Source: Oribacterium sp.
GTDB lineage: Bacteria > Bacillota > Clostridia > Lachnospirales > Lachnospiraceae
Reading direction: 5' to 3'
NCBI GenBank assembly: GCA_024689585.1
Contig: JAILDF010000172.1
Location: 1-43,145, forward strand
DNA: 43,145 nt
Both the position numbers and the translations under genes were made by a program. Below the pieces are notes generated by a model, which was not told where the DNA came from, made no database searches, and saw only the letters and a program-made list of their open reading frames with translations. Numbering within the stretch: position 1 is the first letter of the stretch; every line of letters starts with the position of its first letter. This document shows, piece after piece, positions 8,403 to 17,214 of the stretch.

Positions 8403-9674
8403 ATGGGACTTGTGCGTGTTGCTATGGGAGCTCTGAATACAGTTCTCGCCGATCAGTGGCGTGAATACTTCTACTGCGATTCCTTAAGCGAAAATGTGCT
8501 TATGCAGAAGGGCTTACCACGTAAGCAAAAGAACAGCCAGAACACAAAGAACTCTGAGAACCTGATTTCAAACGGATCTGTTGTAGCTGTTAATGAGGGA
8601 CAGTGTATGATCATCGTTGACAACGGTGCCATCGTTGAAGTCAGTGCTGAACCCGGACAGTACGTGTTCGATTCATCAACAGAGCCGTCAATCTTCTACG
8701 GCGGACTTGGAAAGGGTATCGTTGATTCCTTTAACCAGTGGAAGAAGCGTGTAGGCTTCGGTGGAGATACAGCAACAGATCAGAGAGTATATTTCTTCAA
8801 CACAAAGGACATTATGGGCAATAAATACGGAACACAGAATCCGATCCCATTCCGTCTTATTGACAGAAATATCAATCTTGATGTTGAATTTGGTGTACGC
8901 TGTCATGGTGAATACAGCTACAGACTTGTAGATCCTATTCTTTTCTACAAGAAGGTTTGCGGTAATGTAACTGAAGAGTTCACTCGTGACCGTATCGACA
9001 GCCAGCTTAAGTCAGAGCTTCTTACAGCACTTCAGCCGGCATTTGCAGATATTTCAGCAAAGGGAATCCGTTATTCCGAGTTACCTGCACACGCTGATGA
9101 TATCGCAGAGGCACTTAACAAGCACCTTACAGAAACCTGGGGCAAGAACTACGGCGTAGAGATCGCTGCCTTCGGATTAAGCTCTGCTACTATCTCTGAG
9201 GCAGATGCAGAGAAGATCCAGACACTCCAGCTCAATGCTTCCCTTCGTGATCCCGGAATGGCCGGTGCTACACTTGCGGCAGCTCAGGCTCAGGCTATGA
9301 AGGACGCTGCAAACAATCAGAGTGCAGGACCTATGATGGCATTTGCCGGTCTTAATATGGCTAATATGGCCGGCGGAATGAATACCGGCAACCTTTACAA
9401 CATGGCTGCTCAACAGCAGCAGATGGCTCAGCAGGCTCAGCCACAGATGCAGCAGCCGGGAGCACCTGTAGCAGGAGTTGTAGCCGGCGGACCGGCTGAG
9501 GCTCCAAAGATGCAGGCAGGCAGCTGGACATGCGAGTGCGGAAGTGAGAATAACGGTAACTTCTGTACAAATTGCGGAAAGCCAAAGCCACAGCCAAAGA
9601 GCTGGTTCTGTCCACAGTGCGGAATTGAAAACACAGGAAACTTCTGCACAAACTGCGGAACAAAGAAACCATAA
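8403..9674 (+). CDS. SPFH-domain protein with two C-terminal zinc ribbons
   Basis: SPFH-like N-terminal region (LSENVLMQKG...VNEGQCMIIVDNGAIVEVSAEPGQYVF), Gln/Met/Ala-rich linker, then WTCECGSENNGNFCTNCGKPK and WFCPQCGIENTGNFCTNCGTKKP. Confidence 0.85.
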   Translation: MGLVRVAMGALNTVLADQWREYFYCDSLSENVLMQKGLPRKQKNSQNTKNSENLISNGSVVAVNEGQCMIIVDNGAIVEVSAEPGQYVFDSSTEPSIFYGGLGKGIVDSFNQWKKRVGFGGDTATDQRVYFFNTKDIMGNKYGTQNPIPFRLIDRNINLDVEFGVRCHGEYSYRLVDPILFYKKVCGNVTEEFTRDRIDSQLKSELLTALQPAFADISAKGIRYSELPAHADDIAEALNKHLTETWGKNYGVEIAAFGLSSATISEADAEKIQTLQLNASLRDPGMAGATLAAAQAQAMKDAANNQSAGPMMAFAGLNMANMAGGMNTGNLYNMAAQQQQMAQQAQPQMQQPGAPVAGVVAGGPAEAPKMQAGSWTCECGSENNGNFCTNCGKPKPQPKSWFCPQCGIENTGNFCTNCGTKKP

Positions 9675-9692
9675 GATATGAATTGTTGATCC

Positions 9693-9729
9693 AAACCGGA
9701 CTCTTGAGGAAACTCAGGGTCCGGTTTTT
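9693..9729 (+). terminator. Intrinsic terminator
   Basis: AAACCGGACTCTTGAG-GAAA-CTCAGGGTCCGGTTTTT. Confidence 0.85.
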
Positions 9730-9731
9730 AA

Positions 9732-9777
9732 ATCCACCGGGGCCGGTTCTCGCCGGCGAGAACCGGCCCCGGTGGAT
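9732..9777. repeat. Short perfect palindrome, copy 1 (46 bp)
   Basis: ATCCACCGGGGCCGGTTCTCGCC|GGCGAGAACCGGCCCCGGTGGAT. Confidence 0.95.
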
Positions 9778-9782
9778 AAATA

Positions 9783-9823
9783 AAAGAGAGAGTCATCCCT
9801 CAAAAAAGGAATAACTCTCTCTT
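9783..9823 (-). terminator. Intrinsic terminator of the tRNA-Arg gene
   Basis: Minus strand AGAGAGAGT...ACTCTCTCTTTT; arms at 9785-9793 and 9814-9822. Confidence 0.8.
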
Positions 9824-9826
9824 TGT

Positions 9827-9898
9827 GTTCCTAGACGGACTCGAACCGTCACTACAGGCGTCGGAGGCCTGCGCTCTATCCGGTTAAGCTATAGAAAC
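9827..9898 (-). tRNA. tRNA-Arg (anticodon CCG)
   Basis: Minus strand GTTTCTATAGCTTAACCGGATAGAGCGCAGGCCTCCGACGCCTGTAGTGACGGTTCGAGTCCGTCTAGGAAC: 7-bp acceptor, CAGGC-CTCCGAC-GCCTG anticodon arm, GACGG-TTCGAGT-CCGTC T-arm; CCA not encoded. Confidence 0.93.
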
Positions 9899-9956
9899 AA
9901 AATTTATTCTTTTCAGAACTTCTAGAGTATAAAACATTTGAACCTAAAAAACAAGA

Positions 9957-10032
9957 CTGCACAGGACTTGTCTTTTAATCATGGGAGCCGCGCGAAATTC
10001 ATAGTTTCAAAAGAATTCGCAAAGATTCTCTC
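9957..10032. repeat. Free-standing copy of a ~78-bp module also found inside hairpin element C
   Basis: CTGCACAGGACTTGTCTTTTAATCATGGGAGCCGCGCG...TTTCAAAAGAATTCG...GATTCTCTC aligns without gaps to the reverse complement of 34916-34994 (about 60 of 78 positions identical by manual count). Confidence 0.75.
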
Positions 10033-10103
10033 CTCGTTGATCATAAAGAAGAAAAATCATACATACCAATAAATAAAAGTGATATCTTTTAATATTCTTT
10101 AGA

Positions 10104-10132
10104 TTGAAACTAATTTTCGAAGGTGCTATGAT
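10104..10132 (+). promoter_or_regulatory. Putative sigma-A promoter for the RpiR-type regulator
   Basis: TTGAAA, 17-bp spacer, TATGAT. Confidence 0.6.
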
Positions 10133-10299
10133 GTTATAAGAGTGATAAATCTGTCTCACGATCTGTTGATAAGCATTGACATCCGATCGGATCTGCATCT
10201 GTGTATCTGATATTAAGGCTTAAAATATCAAAATAGATGAGGAAGGGACAGATTTGGTATCGTTTTATAGATTATTAAGGCTTTTGAGAGGAGAAAGAA

Positions 10300-11163
10300 A
10301 TGCAGGAGGATTATATCTCAAAAATTCGTTCCGCATATAATCAGTTTACTAAGGCTGAGAAAAAGGTAGCAGATTATATCCTGGCACATCCGAGAGAAGT
10401 ATTGTTTATGTCCATATCAGACCTGGCAGAGGCGTGTGATGTAGGTGATACCTCCGTATTCAGATTTTGTAAGACCATGAATGTGAAGGGATATCAGGAA
10501 TTCAAAATGATGCTCTCCCTCAGCATGAGATCCGGCGAAACCGCCATACCCTCAACTGATGATGACGTTATAGATCTGGAAGATGATTTTGATAACCTTT
10601 CAAAAAAGGTTCTCATGGAAAATATTTCTGCAATAAAAGAAACCTACAACCTGATCGATGCCGCTCAGATGAAAGAAGTCATGAACGCCATGACATCAGC
10701 AGAAAGAATCGTATTCTTCGGAATCGGAACCTCAATGCTTACAGCCATGAAGGCCATGAACAAATTCCTGCGTATCGAACCCAAGGTTGTATGTAATATG
10801 GATGTCAACATGCAGCTTATCATGGCATCTACACTGACCGACAGGGACGTTGCACTGATCTTTTCCTACTCAGGATCAACCAAGGATACAGTAGAAATAG
10901 CAAAATATGCTAAAAAGGCCAATGCAAAGACCGTGGTGATCACAAGATTCGCAAAATCCCAGCTCACCCAGTATGCAGACATCCTTCTGCTCTGCGGAGC
11001 CAACGAAGGAAACCTCCAGAACGGTTCCACCTCCGCCGAAATCTCCCAGCTGTTCCTGGTAGATGTAATGTACAGCGAGTACTACCGCCGTCACTACAAA
11101 AAGTGCAAACCCATCTGGGACAGTACCACCGAAGCCGTCAAAGACAAAAACTATCTAAACTAA
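10300..11163 (+). CDS. MurR/RpiR family transcriptional regulator (HTH + SIS domain)
   Basis: N-terminal HTH (FTKAEKKVADYILAHPREVLFMSISDLAEACDVGDTSVFRFCKTMNVKGYQEFKMML) plus SIS domain (IVFFGIGTSMLTAMKAMNKFLRI, VALIFSYSGSTKDTVEIAKYAKKANAKTVVIT). Confidence 0.95.
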   Translation: MQEDYISKIRSAYNQFTKAEKKVADYILAHPREVLFMSISDLAEACDVGDTSVFRFCKTMNVKGYQEFKMMLSLSMRSGETAIPSTDDDVIDLEDDFDNLSKKVLMENISAIKETYNLIDAAQMKEVMNAMTSAERIVFFGIGTSMLTAMKAMNKFLRIEPKVVCNMDVNMQLIMASTLTDRDVALIFSYSGSTKDTVEIAKYAKKANAKTVVITRFAKSQLTQYADILLLCGANEGNLQNGSTSAEISQLFLVDVMYSEYYRRHYKKCKPIWDSTTEAVKDKNYLN

Positions 11164-11166
11164 AAA

Positions 11167-11200
11167 TAAGCCGGAGGGTCATCCCCTCCGGCTTTCATGA
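11167..11200. terminator. Bidirectional-looking terminator between convergent regulator and uvrB
   Basis: AAGCCGGAGGGtcatcCCCTCCGGCTT. Confidence 0.8.
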
Positions 11201-11203
11201 TGA

Positions 11204-13198
11204 TTAATCTTCTTTACTGAGTCGTTTCCTGATCTCCTCGATCCTGTCTCGGTACTTTGCCGCATCCTCAAAGTTGAGCTCGGTAGCCGCAGCCCGCATC
11301 TTCTTCGTAAGCTCCCTGATAAGCTTGTCAATCTCCTGATGATTCATGGACTCGATATCCTTCTTTATACCGGTCTTATCATCAGAATCCGCCGCCCTGG
11401 AAATAGCGATAAGCTCCGCCACCGCCTTTTTGATGGTGGTAGGTGTAATGTTGTGCTCCTCATTGTAAGCCATCTGAACCTTGCGGCGCCTGTTGGTCTC
11501 ATCAATGGTACGTTTCATGGAGTCGGTGATACTATCCGCATACATGATGACGTGACCCTCCGAATTTCTTGCGGCACGTCCTACCGTCTGAATAAGAGAT
11601 GTTTCCGAACGAAGGAAGCCCTCCTTGTCGGCATCAAGAATAGCTACCAATGCAACCTCGGGAATATCCAGACCCTCCCTCAAAAGATTGATACCCACAA
11701 GAACATCAAACTTATCAAGACGCATGTCCCTTATGATGGAAGCACGCTCCAGAGTGTCTATATCCGAGTGGAGATATTTGACTCTGATATCTGCATCCTT
11801 AAGATATTTCGTGAGATCCTCCGCCATACGCTTGGTTAATGTTGTAACCAGAATCTTATGGTTTGCTTTAGTCTCTTTATGAATCTGGGCAATGAGATCA
11901 TCAATCTGCCCCTTGGTAGGACGGACATCGATCTCCGGATCCAGAAGACCTGTAGGTCTGATGATCTGTTCCGCTCTCAAAAGCTCATGATCAGCCTCAT
12001 AGTCACCCGGAGTTGCAGATACAAAAAGCATCTGATCAACCTTCTGCTCGAACTCTTCAAAATTAAGAGGACGGTTATCAAGCGCAGAAGGCAGTCTGAA
12101 ACCGAAATCCACAAGAGTGGTTTTTCTGGACAGATTTCCATTGTACATACCCCTCACCTGCGGAAGAGTAACATGTGACTCATCGATAATGATGAGATAG
12201 TCATCCGGAAAATAATCCATAAGAGTATAGGGTGGCTCCCCCGGCTTCGCAAAATTCAGATGCCTCGTATAGTTCTCGATACCGGAACAGAAACCTGTCT
12301 CCTTAAGCATTTCCACATCGTAATTGGTTCTTTCGGAAATGCGCTGTGCTTCTATAAGCTTGTCATTATCCTTAAAGTACTTAACCCGTTCCTCAAGCTC
12401 ACTTATTATATTCTCACATGCAAGATTCAGCTTTTCCTGAGGGATGACATAAGGACTTGCCGGGAAAATCATGATATGTTCCATGGTGGCGGTGGCCTTG
12501 GCTGTGAGAGCATTTATTCGGGTTATACGATCAATCTCGTCCCCGAAAAACTCAACTCTGTAAGCCTCTTCACCTTCACTTGCGGGAAATACATCCACAA
12601 CATCACCCATGACACGGAAAGTACCACGTTTGAAATCCATATCATTACGATTGTACTGAATATCTATAAGCTGCCTTATAAACTGATCCCTGTCCTTCTG
12701 CATTCCCGGACGCAGAGAAATCGCCATATTCAGATATTCCGTAGGCGCACCCAGACCATAGATACATGAAACCGAAGAAACCACGATGACATCATCCCTC
12801 TCCGAAAGAGAAGCCATGGCAGAGTTCCTGAGCTTATCGATCTCATCATTGATATCCGAATCCTTTTCGATGTAGGTATCAGTGGATGGAACATAAGCTT
12901 CCGGCTGATAATAATCATAGTAGGACACAAAATACTCCACTGCATTCTCCGGAAAAAACTCCTTCATCTCGGAATACAACTGCGCCGCCAGAGTCTTGTT
13001 ATGTGAAATGATTAGCGTCGGCTTTTTCACCGCCTGTATAACATTCGCCATAGTAAAAGTCTTACCTGATCCCGTGACCCCAAGCAGCGTCTCAAACTGA
13101 TTTCCCTCTTTGAACCCCGCCACCAGCAAATCTATCGCCTGCGGCTGATCTCCCGTAGGCGCATAATCAGAGTGTAGTTTAAATTCATGATGTTCCAT
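11204..13198 (-). CDS. uvrB: Excinuclease ABC subunit B
   Basis: [15 protein letters not shown] (Walker A), [61 protein letters not shown]-terminal UVR motif. Confidence 0.98.
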   Translation of the reverse strand: MEHHEFKLHSDYAPTGDQPQAIDLLVAGFKEGNQFETLLGVTGSGKTFTMANVIQAVKKPTLIISHNKTLAAQLYSEMKEFFPENAVEYFVSYYDYYQPEAYVPSTDTYIEKDSDINDEIDKLRNSAMASLSERDDVIVVSSVSCIYGLGAPTEYLNMAISLRPGMQKDRDQFIRQLIDIQYNRNDMDFKRGTFRVMGDVVDVFPASEGEEAYRVEFFGDEIDRITRINALTAKATATMEHIMIFPASPYVIPQEKLNLACENIISELEERVKYFKDNDKLIEAQRISERTNYDVEMLKETGFCSGIENYTRHLNFAKPGEPPYTLMDYFPDDYLIIIDESHVTLPQVRGMYNGNLSRKTTLVDFGFRLPSALDNRPLNFEEFEQKVDQMLFVSATPGDYEADHELLRAEQIIRPTGLLDPEIDVRPTKGQIDDLIAQIHKETKANHKILVTTLTKRMAEDLTKYLKDADIRVKYLHSDIDTLERASIIRDMRLDKFDVLVGINLLREGLDIPEVALVAILDADKEGFLRSETSLIQTVGRAARNSEGHVIMYADSITDSMKRTIDETNRRRKVQMAYNEEHNITPTTIKKAVAELIAISRAADSDDKTGIKKDIESMNHQEIDKLIRELTKKMRAAATELNFEDAAKYRDRIEEIRKRLSKED

Positions 13199-13335
13199 AT
13201 ATATTTCCTCTTGTGCATTCTTGTTACATCACATTGTATCATATCAGTCATAGCGTATATATATTTGTTTTCTCATTATGGAATTGTAGTATAATATGTA
13301 TATTAGTTATATCAATTCATAGAGAGGAAAAACTG

Positions 13336-14430
13336 ATGAATTACAAGATCGTAACCATTCCGGGAGACGGAATAGGACCTGAAATAGTCAGGGAAGCACA
13401 AAAGGTACTTGAAAAGGTGGCTAATGTTTACGGCCACAACTTCACCTTCGAAAAGGTACTCATGGGCGGTTGTTCCATAGATGCCTACGGAGTCCCCCTT
13501 ACAGACGAAACCATAGAAAAATGTAAGAGTGCAGACGCAGTACTTATGGGTTCCATAGGAGGAAAAGTAGGAGTTTCAAAGTGGTATGAACTTCCTGCAG
13601 ACAAGCGCCCGGAAGCAGGACTGCTGAAGCTCCGTAAGTCCCTGGGACTGTTCTGTAATCTGAGACCGGCACACCTTTATCCGGAACTTAAAAACGCCTG
13701 CCCGCTCAAAGAGTCCATCGCTGAAAAAGGCTTTGATGTAATGATGGTGAGAGAGCTTACCGGCGGTCTTTACTTCGGCGCCCGTAAGACAGAAATCATT
13801 GACGGAGAGGAAGTAGCTATCGATACCCTTGAGTATCATGATTACGAGATTAGACGTATAGCAAAGAAAGCATTTGAAATAGCCGGAAAGAGAAACAAGA
13901 AACTCACCTCAGTCGATAAGGCAAATGTTCTGGATTCCTCTAGACTCTGGAGAAAGATATTCAAGGAAGTATCAAAAGACTATCCTGAAGTGACACTTGA
14001 GGATGCACTTGTTGACTCAACCGCCATGCAGCTGGTTCGTAACCCTGCACAGTTTGACGTGGTAGCCACAGAGAATATGTTCGGAGACATTCTTTCCGAT
14101 GAAATGGCAGAGATTGCAGGATCCCTGGGAATGCTTCCGTCGGCCTCACTCCGTGAGGACAGCTTCGGCCTTTATGAGCCGTCAGGCGGATCCGCACCTG
14201 ATATTGCAGGAAAGAATATAGCCAATCCTCTGGCAACCATCCTTAGCGCAGCCATGCTCCTGAGATATTCCTTCAATCTTTCCGAGGAAGCGGATGCTAT
14301 TGAGAATGCGGTGGAGAAGGCATTGGCACAGGGCTATCGTACCGGAGACATTCTGGAGGAAGGCGTTGAAGGTCTGACACTTCTTCATACAGATGAAATG
14401 GGAGATAAGATCGCAGAGCTGATCGGCTGA
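13336..14430 (+). CDS. leuB: 3-isopropylmalate dehydrogenase
   Basis: [80 protein letters not shown] before ATG 13336 (ORF-track start 13213 is an upstream extension). Confidence 0.96.
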   Translation: MNYKIVTIPGDGIGPEIVREAQKVLEKVANVYGHNFTFEKVLMGGCSIDAYGVPLTDETIEKCKSADAVLMGSIGGKVGVSKWYELPADKRPEAGLLKLRKSLGLFCNLRPAHLYPELKNACPLKESIAEKGFDVMMVRELTGGLYFGARKTEIIDGEEVAIDTLEYHDYEIRRIAKKAFEIAGKRNKKLTSVDKANVLDSSRLWRKIFKEVSKDYPEVTLEDALVDSTAMQLVRNPAQFDVVATENMFGDILSDEMAEIAGSLGMLPSASLREDSFGLYEPSGGSAPDIAGKNIANPLATILSAAMLLRYSFNLSEEADAIENAVEKALAQGYRTGDILEEGVEGLTLLHTDEMGDKIAELIG

Positions 14431-14481
14431 ATTCTATAGAAGAGTAATTTGAGCTGATCGATTGAACTTTATAAAACAATT

Positions 14482-14529
14482 ATTTACCTGTATGAGTCCA
14501 ATGTTTCCTGCGGACACATACAGGTAAAT
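14482..14529 (+). terminator. Hairpin after leuB (terminator-like, no U-tract)
   Basis: ATTTACCTGTATG-A-GTCC-AATGTTTCCTGC-GGAC-A-CATACAGGTAAAT. Confidence 0.55.
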
Positions 14530-14699
14530 GTATCTATATTAATACATAAAAATATTTTATATATACGATAAAGCCTAATGGTGCTATATTATGCACATAT
14601 CCAAAAGCAATCACGAAAAACATTTGTATAAAAGCAGGTTATATCTGATAAATACGTGTTTTATGGATGCCGTAAAATAAAATGAAGGGGAAACAAATT

Positions 14700-15782
14700 A
14701 TGAGCAGAGTTTACAATTTCAGTGCAGGTCCGGCAGTATTACCGGAGGAGGTTCTTAAAACAGCAGCGGCAGAAATGCTTGACTATCACGGCTGTGGTAT
14801 GTCAGTCATGGAGATGTCTCACAGATCAAAGGACTACCAGAACATCATAGATACAGCTGAGGCTGATTTCAGAGAGCTTCTCAACGTACCTGATAATTAC
14901 AAAGTACTTTTCCTTCAGGGAGGCGGAAACACACAGTTCGCCATGGTTCCCATGAACCTTATGAAGAATAAGGTTGCAGACTACATCCTTACAGGTCAGT
15001 GGGCCAAGAAAGCGGCCAAGGAAGCTGAGATGTACGGTAAAGTCAATATCATCGCAAGTTCTGCGGACAAGACTTTCTCATATATTCCCGATCTTACAAA
15101 TCTTAAAATTTCAGACGATGCGGATTACGTATACATTTGCCAGAACAACACTATCTACGGAACTACCTTCAAGGAGCTTCCAGATACAAAGGGCAAAACA
15201 CTTGTTTCGGATGTTTCTTCCATGTTCCTGAGTGAGCCTATGGATGTATCAAAGTACGGTGTACTCTGGGGCGGTGTTCAGAAGAATATCGGACCCGCAG
15301 GTGTAACCATCGTAGTTATCCGTGAAGACCTCATCACGGAAGATGTTCTTCCGGGCACACCTACCATGCTCCGTTACAAGATCCACGCAGATAACAAGTC
15401 ACTTTACAACACACCTCCTTGCTACAATATCTACATTTGCGGACTTGTATTCAAGTGGCTTAAGGAAATGGGCGGTCTTTCAGTCATGAAGGAACGTAAC
15501 GAAGAAAAGGCAAAGGTTCTCTACGATTTCCTTGACGCTTCAAATATGTTCCACGGAACCGTAGTTCCTAAGGATCGTTCTCTTATGAATGTTCCGTTTA
15601 TCACAGGCAACGAAGAGCTTGACAAGAAGTTCATCGCAGAGGCTTCTGCAGCAGGCTTCAAGAACCTGAAGGGACACCGTACAGTAGGCGGTATGAGAGC
15701 TTCCATCTACAATGCTATGCCGAAGGAAGGCGTAGAAAAGCTTGTAGAGTTTATGGACAATTTTGAAAAGAATAATAAATAA
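14700..15782 (+). CDS. serC: Phosphoserine aminotransferase
   Basis: MSRVYNFSAGPAVLPEEVL, LFLQGGGNTQFAMVPMNL, GGVQKNIGPAGVTIVVIRED; RBS AAGGGGAAA before ATG 14700. Confidence 0.97.
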   Translation: MSRVYNFSAGPAVLPEEVLKTAAAEMLDYHGCGMSVMEMSHRSKDYQNIIDTAEADFRELLNVPDNYKVLFLQGGGNTQFAMVPMNLMKNKVADYILTGQWAKKAAKEAEMYGKVNIIASSADKTFSYIPDLTNLKISDDADYVYICQNNTIYGTTFKELPDTKGKTLVSDVSSMFLSEPMDVSKYGVLWGGVQKNIGPAGVTIVVIREDLITEDVLPGTPTMLRYKIHADNKSLYNTPPCYNIYICGLVFKWLKEMGGLSVMKERNEEKAKVLYDFLDASNMFHGTVVPKDRSLMNVPFITGNEELDKKFIAEASAAGFKNLKGHRTVGGMRASIYNAMPKEGVEKLVEFMDNFEKNNK

Positions 15783-15803
15783 GCGGAAGGGTCGTGAGAT
15801 AAC

Positions 15804-16973
15804 ATGAAAGATCGTGAAATTTTTTGCCTCAATAACATTAGCCGTGTGGGTACCACAAAATTCAGAAAGGGCTATACACTTGTAGACAGTATCGATAATG
15901 CAGCAGGCGTTCTTGTACGTTCAGCTGACATGAAAGCTATGGATTTTCCGAAGCCTCTTCGTGCCATCGGACGTGCCGGTGCCGGAGTAAACAACATCCC
16001 TATCGATAAGTGCTCCGAGCAGGGAATCGTTGTTTTCAACACACCGGGTGCCAATGCCAACGCCGTTAAGGAACTGGTTATCGCAGGTCTCATGCTGGCG
16101 AGCCGTGATGTTATCGGAGGAGCAGAGTGGATAAAGGCTAATGCTTCCGACCCTGACATCGCAAAGAATGCAGAAAAGGCAAAGAAGAATTTTGCGGGAA
16201 ATGAGATCAAAGGCAAAAAGCTCGGAGTTATCGGACTCGGTGCCATCGGTGTTCTGGTAGCCAATGCCGCAGTTGAACTTGGAATGGATGTTTACGGCTA
16301 TGATCCGTATCTTTCTGTAAATTCCGCATGGAAGCTTAGTCAGAAGGTTCATCACGCTGCAGTAGTTGATGAAATCTATGAGAAGTCAGACTATATCACA
16401 GTTCATGTTCCGGCACTTGATTCAACCAAGGGCATGATCAACAGAGACTCCATCAGCAGGATGAAGGACGGAGTACATATCCTTAATTTTGCAAGAGATG
16501 TTCTGGTTAATGATGATGACATCGCAGAGGCATTGGCAAAGGGCAAGGTAAAGACCTATGTTACCGATTTCCCTAATGCTAAATCCGCCAATATGCAGGG
16601 TGCGGTAGTTCTTCCTCATCTCGGAGCATCCACAGAAGAAGCAGAGGATAACTGTGCGGTAATGGCAGTTGAGCAGGTTCAGGATTATCTTGATAATGGT
16701 AATATCCATAACTCAGTCAACTTCCCTGAGACCGATATGGGAGTTTGCCAGAGCGGCGGACGTATCGCAATCCTTCACAGAAACATCCCCAACATGCTGG
16801 GACAGATCACAAAGGCTCTCGGTGATGCTTCCATAAACATTGACGGACTTCAGAATAAGTCAAAGGGTAATTTCGCATATACTCTTATGGATATCGATAA
16901 GCATCTCACAGACGACGGACTTGAGAACCTCGGAAAGATCGAAGGAATCCTGAGAGTCCGTAAAGTTAAATAA
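15804..16973 (+). CDS. serA: D-3-phosphoglycerate dehydrogenase with C-terminal ACT domain
   Basis: RAGAGVNNIPIDKCSEQGIVVFNTPGANANAVKEL, KKLGVIGLGAIG, LPHLGASTEEAEDNCA, C-terminal ACT-like segment; 22 bp after serC. Confidence 0.95.
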   Translation: MKDREIFCLNNISRVGTTKFRKGYTLVDSIDNAAGVLVRSADMKAMDFPKPLRAIGRAGAGVNNIPIDKCSEQGIVVFNTPGANANAVKELVIAGLMLASRDVIGGAEWIKANASDPDIAKNAEKAKKNFAGNEIKGKKLGVIGLGAIGVLVANAAVELGMDVYGYDPYLSVNSAWKLSQKVHHAAVVDEIYEKSDYITVHVPALDSTKGMINRDSISRMKDGVHILNFARDVLVNDDDIAEALAKGKVKTYVTDFPNAKSANMQGAVVLPHLGASTEEAEDNCAVMAVEQVQDYLDNGNIHNSVNFPETDMGVCQSGGRIAILHRNIPNMLGQITKALGDASINIDGLQNKSKGNFAYTLMDIDKHLTDDGLENLGKIEGILRVRKVK

Positions 16974-16996
16974 AAAAGATAAGAACATAATAACGA

Positions 16997-17034
16997 ATAT
17001 CAGTCGGAGAAAAGTTTCTCTGGCTGATATTTTT
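16997..17034 (+). terminator. Intrinsic terminator
   Basis: ATATCAGTCGGAGAAA-AG-TTTCTCTGGCTGATATTTTT. Confidence 0.9.
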
Positions 17035-17040
17035 GTGTAG

Positions 17041-17088
17041 TATCCACCGGGGACGGTTCTCGCCGGCGAGAACCGTCCCCGGTGGATA
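17041..17088. repeat. Short perfect palindrome, copy 2 (48 bp)
   Basis: TATCCACCGGGGACGGTTCTCGCC|GGCGAGAACCGTCCCCGGTGGATA. Confidence 0.95.
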
Positions 17089-17110
17089 AGTGGGCAGTTC
17101 ATCAGTCAGG

Positions 17111-17186
17111 TTTGCTTGCAAGGATGTGCTGACATCTGATACGATATCAGGTATCGAAATTTAGAGTGTCAGCATAGTAATGCAAA
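17111..17186 (+). promoter_or_regulatory. Candidate structured 5' leader of the DUF1015 gene
   Basis: Nested complementary segments: TTGCA/TGCAA (17116-17120/17181-17185), TGCTGACA/TGTCAGCA (17127-17134/17167-17174), CTGATA/TATCAG (17136-17141/17145-17150). Confidence 0.4.
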
Positions 17187-17214
17187 GGATTTATAGATTG
17201 TGGAGGATAGATAT

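Noticed and set aside
10181-10192. ATCCGATCGGAT palindrome in the leader of the RpiR-type gene as an operator.
   Set aside because: A single 12-bp palindrome downstream of the promoter, with no repeated half-sites; insufficient evidence.
13213-13335. 41-aa upstream extension of leuB.
   Set aside because: It covers the promoter region; the RBS and family-typical N-terminus begin at 13336.
14671-14699. T-box or other amino-acid riboswitch before serC, tyrS or valS.
   Set aside because: No TGGNACCGCG-type T-box sequence or specifier-stem arrangement seen upstream of these genes.
15872-16355. Long antisense ORFs (for example 130 and 144 aa opposite serA).
   Set aside because: They lie wholly inside well-supported genes and have no recognisable domains or convincing RBS; typical by-products of biased codon use.
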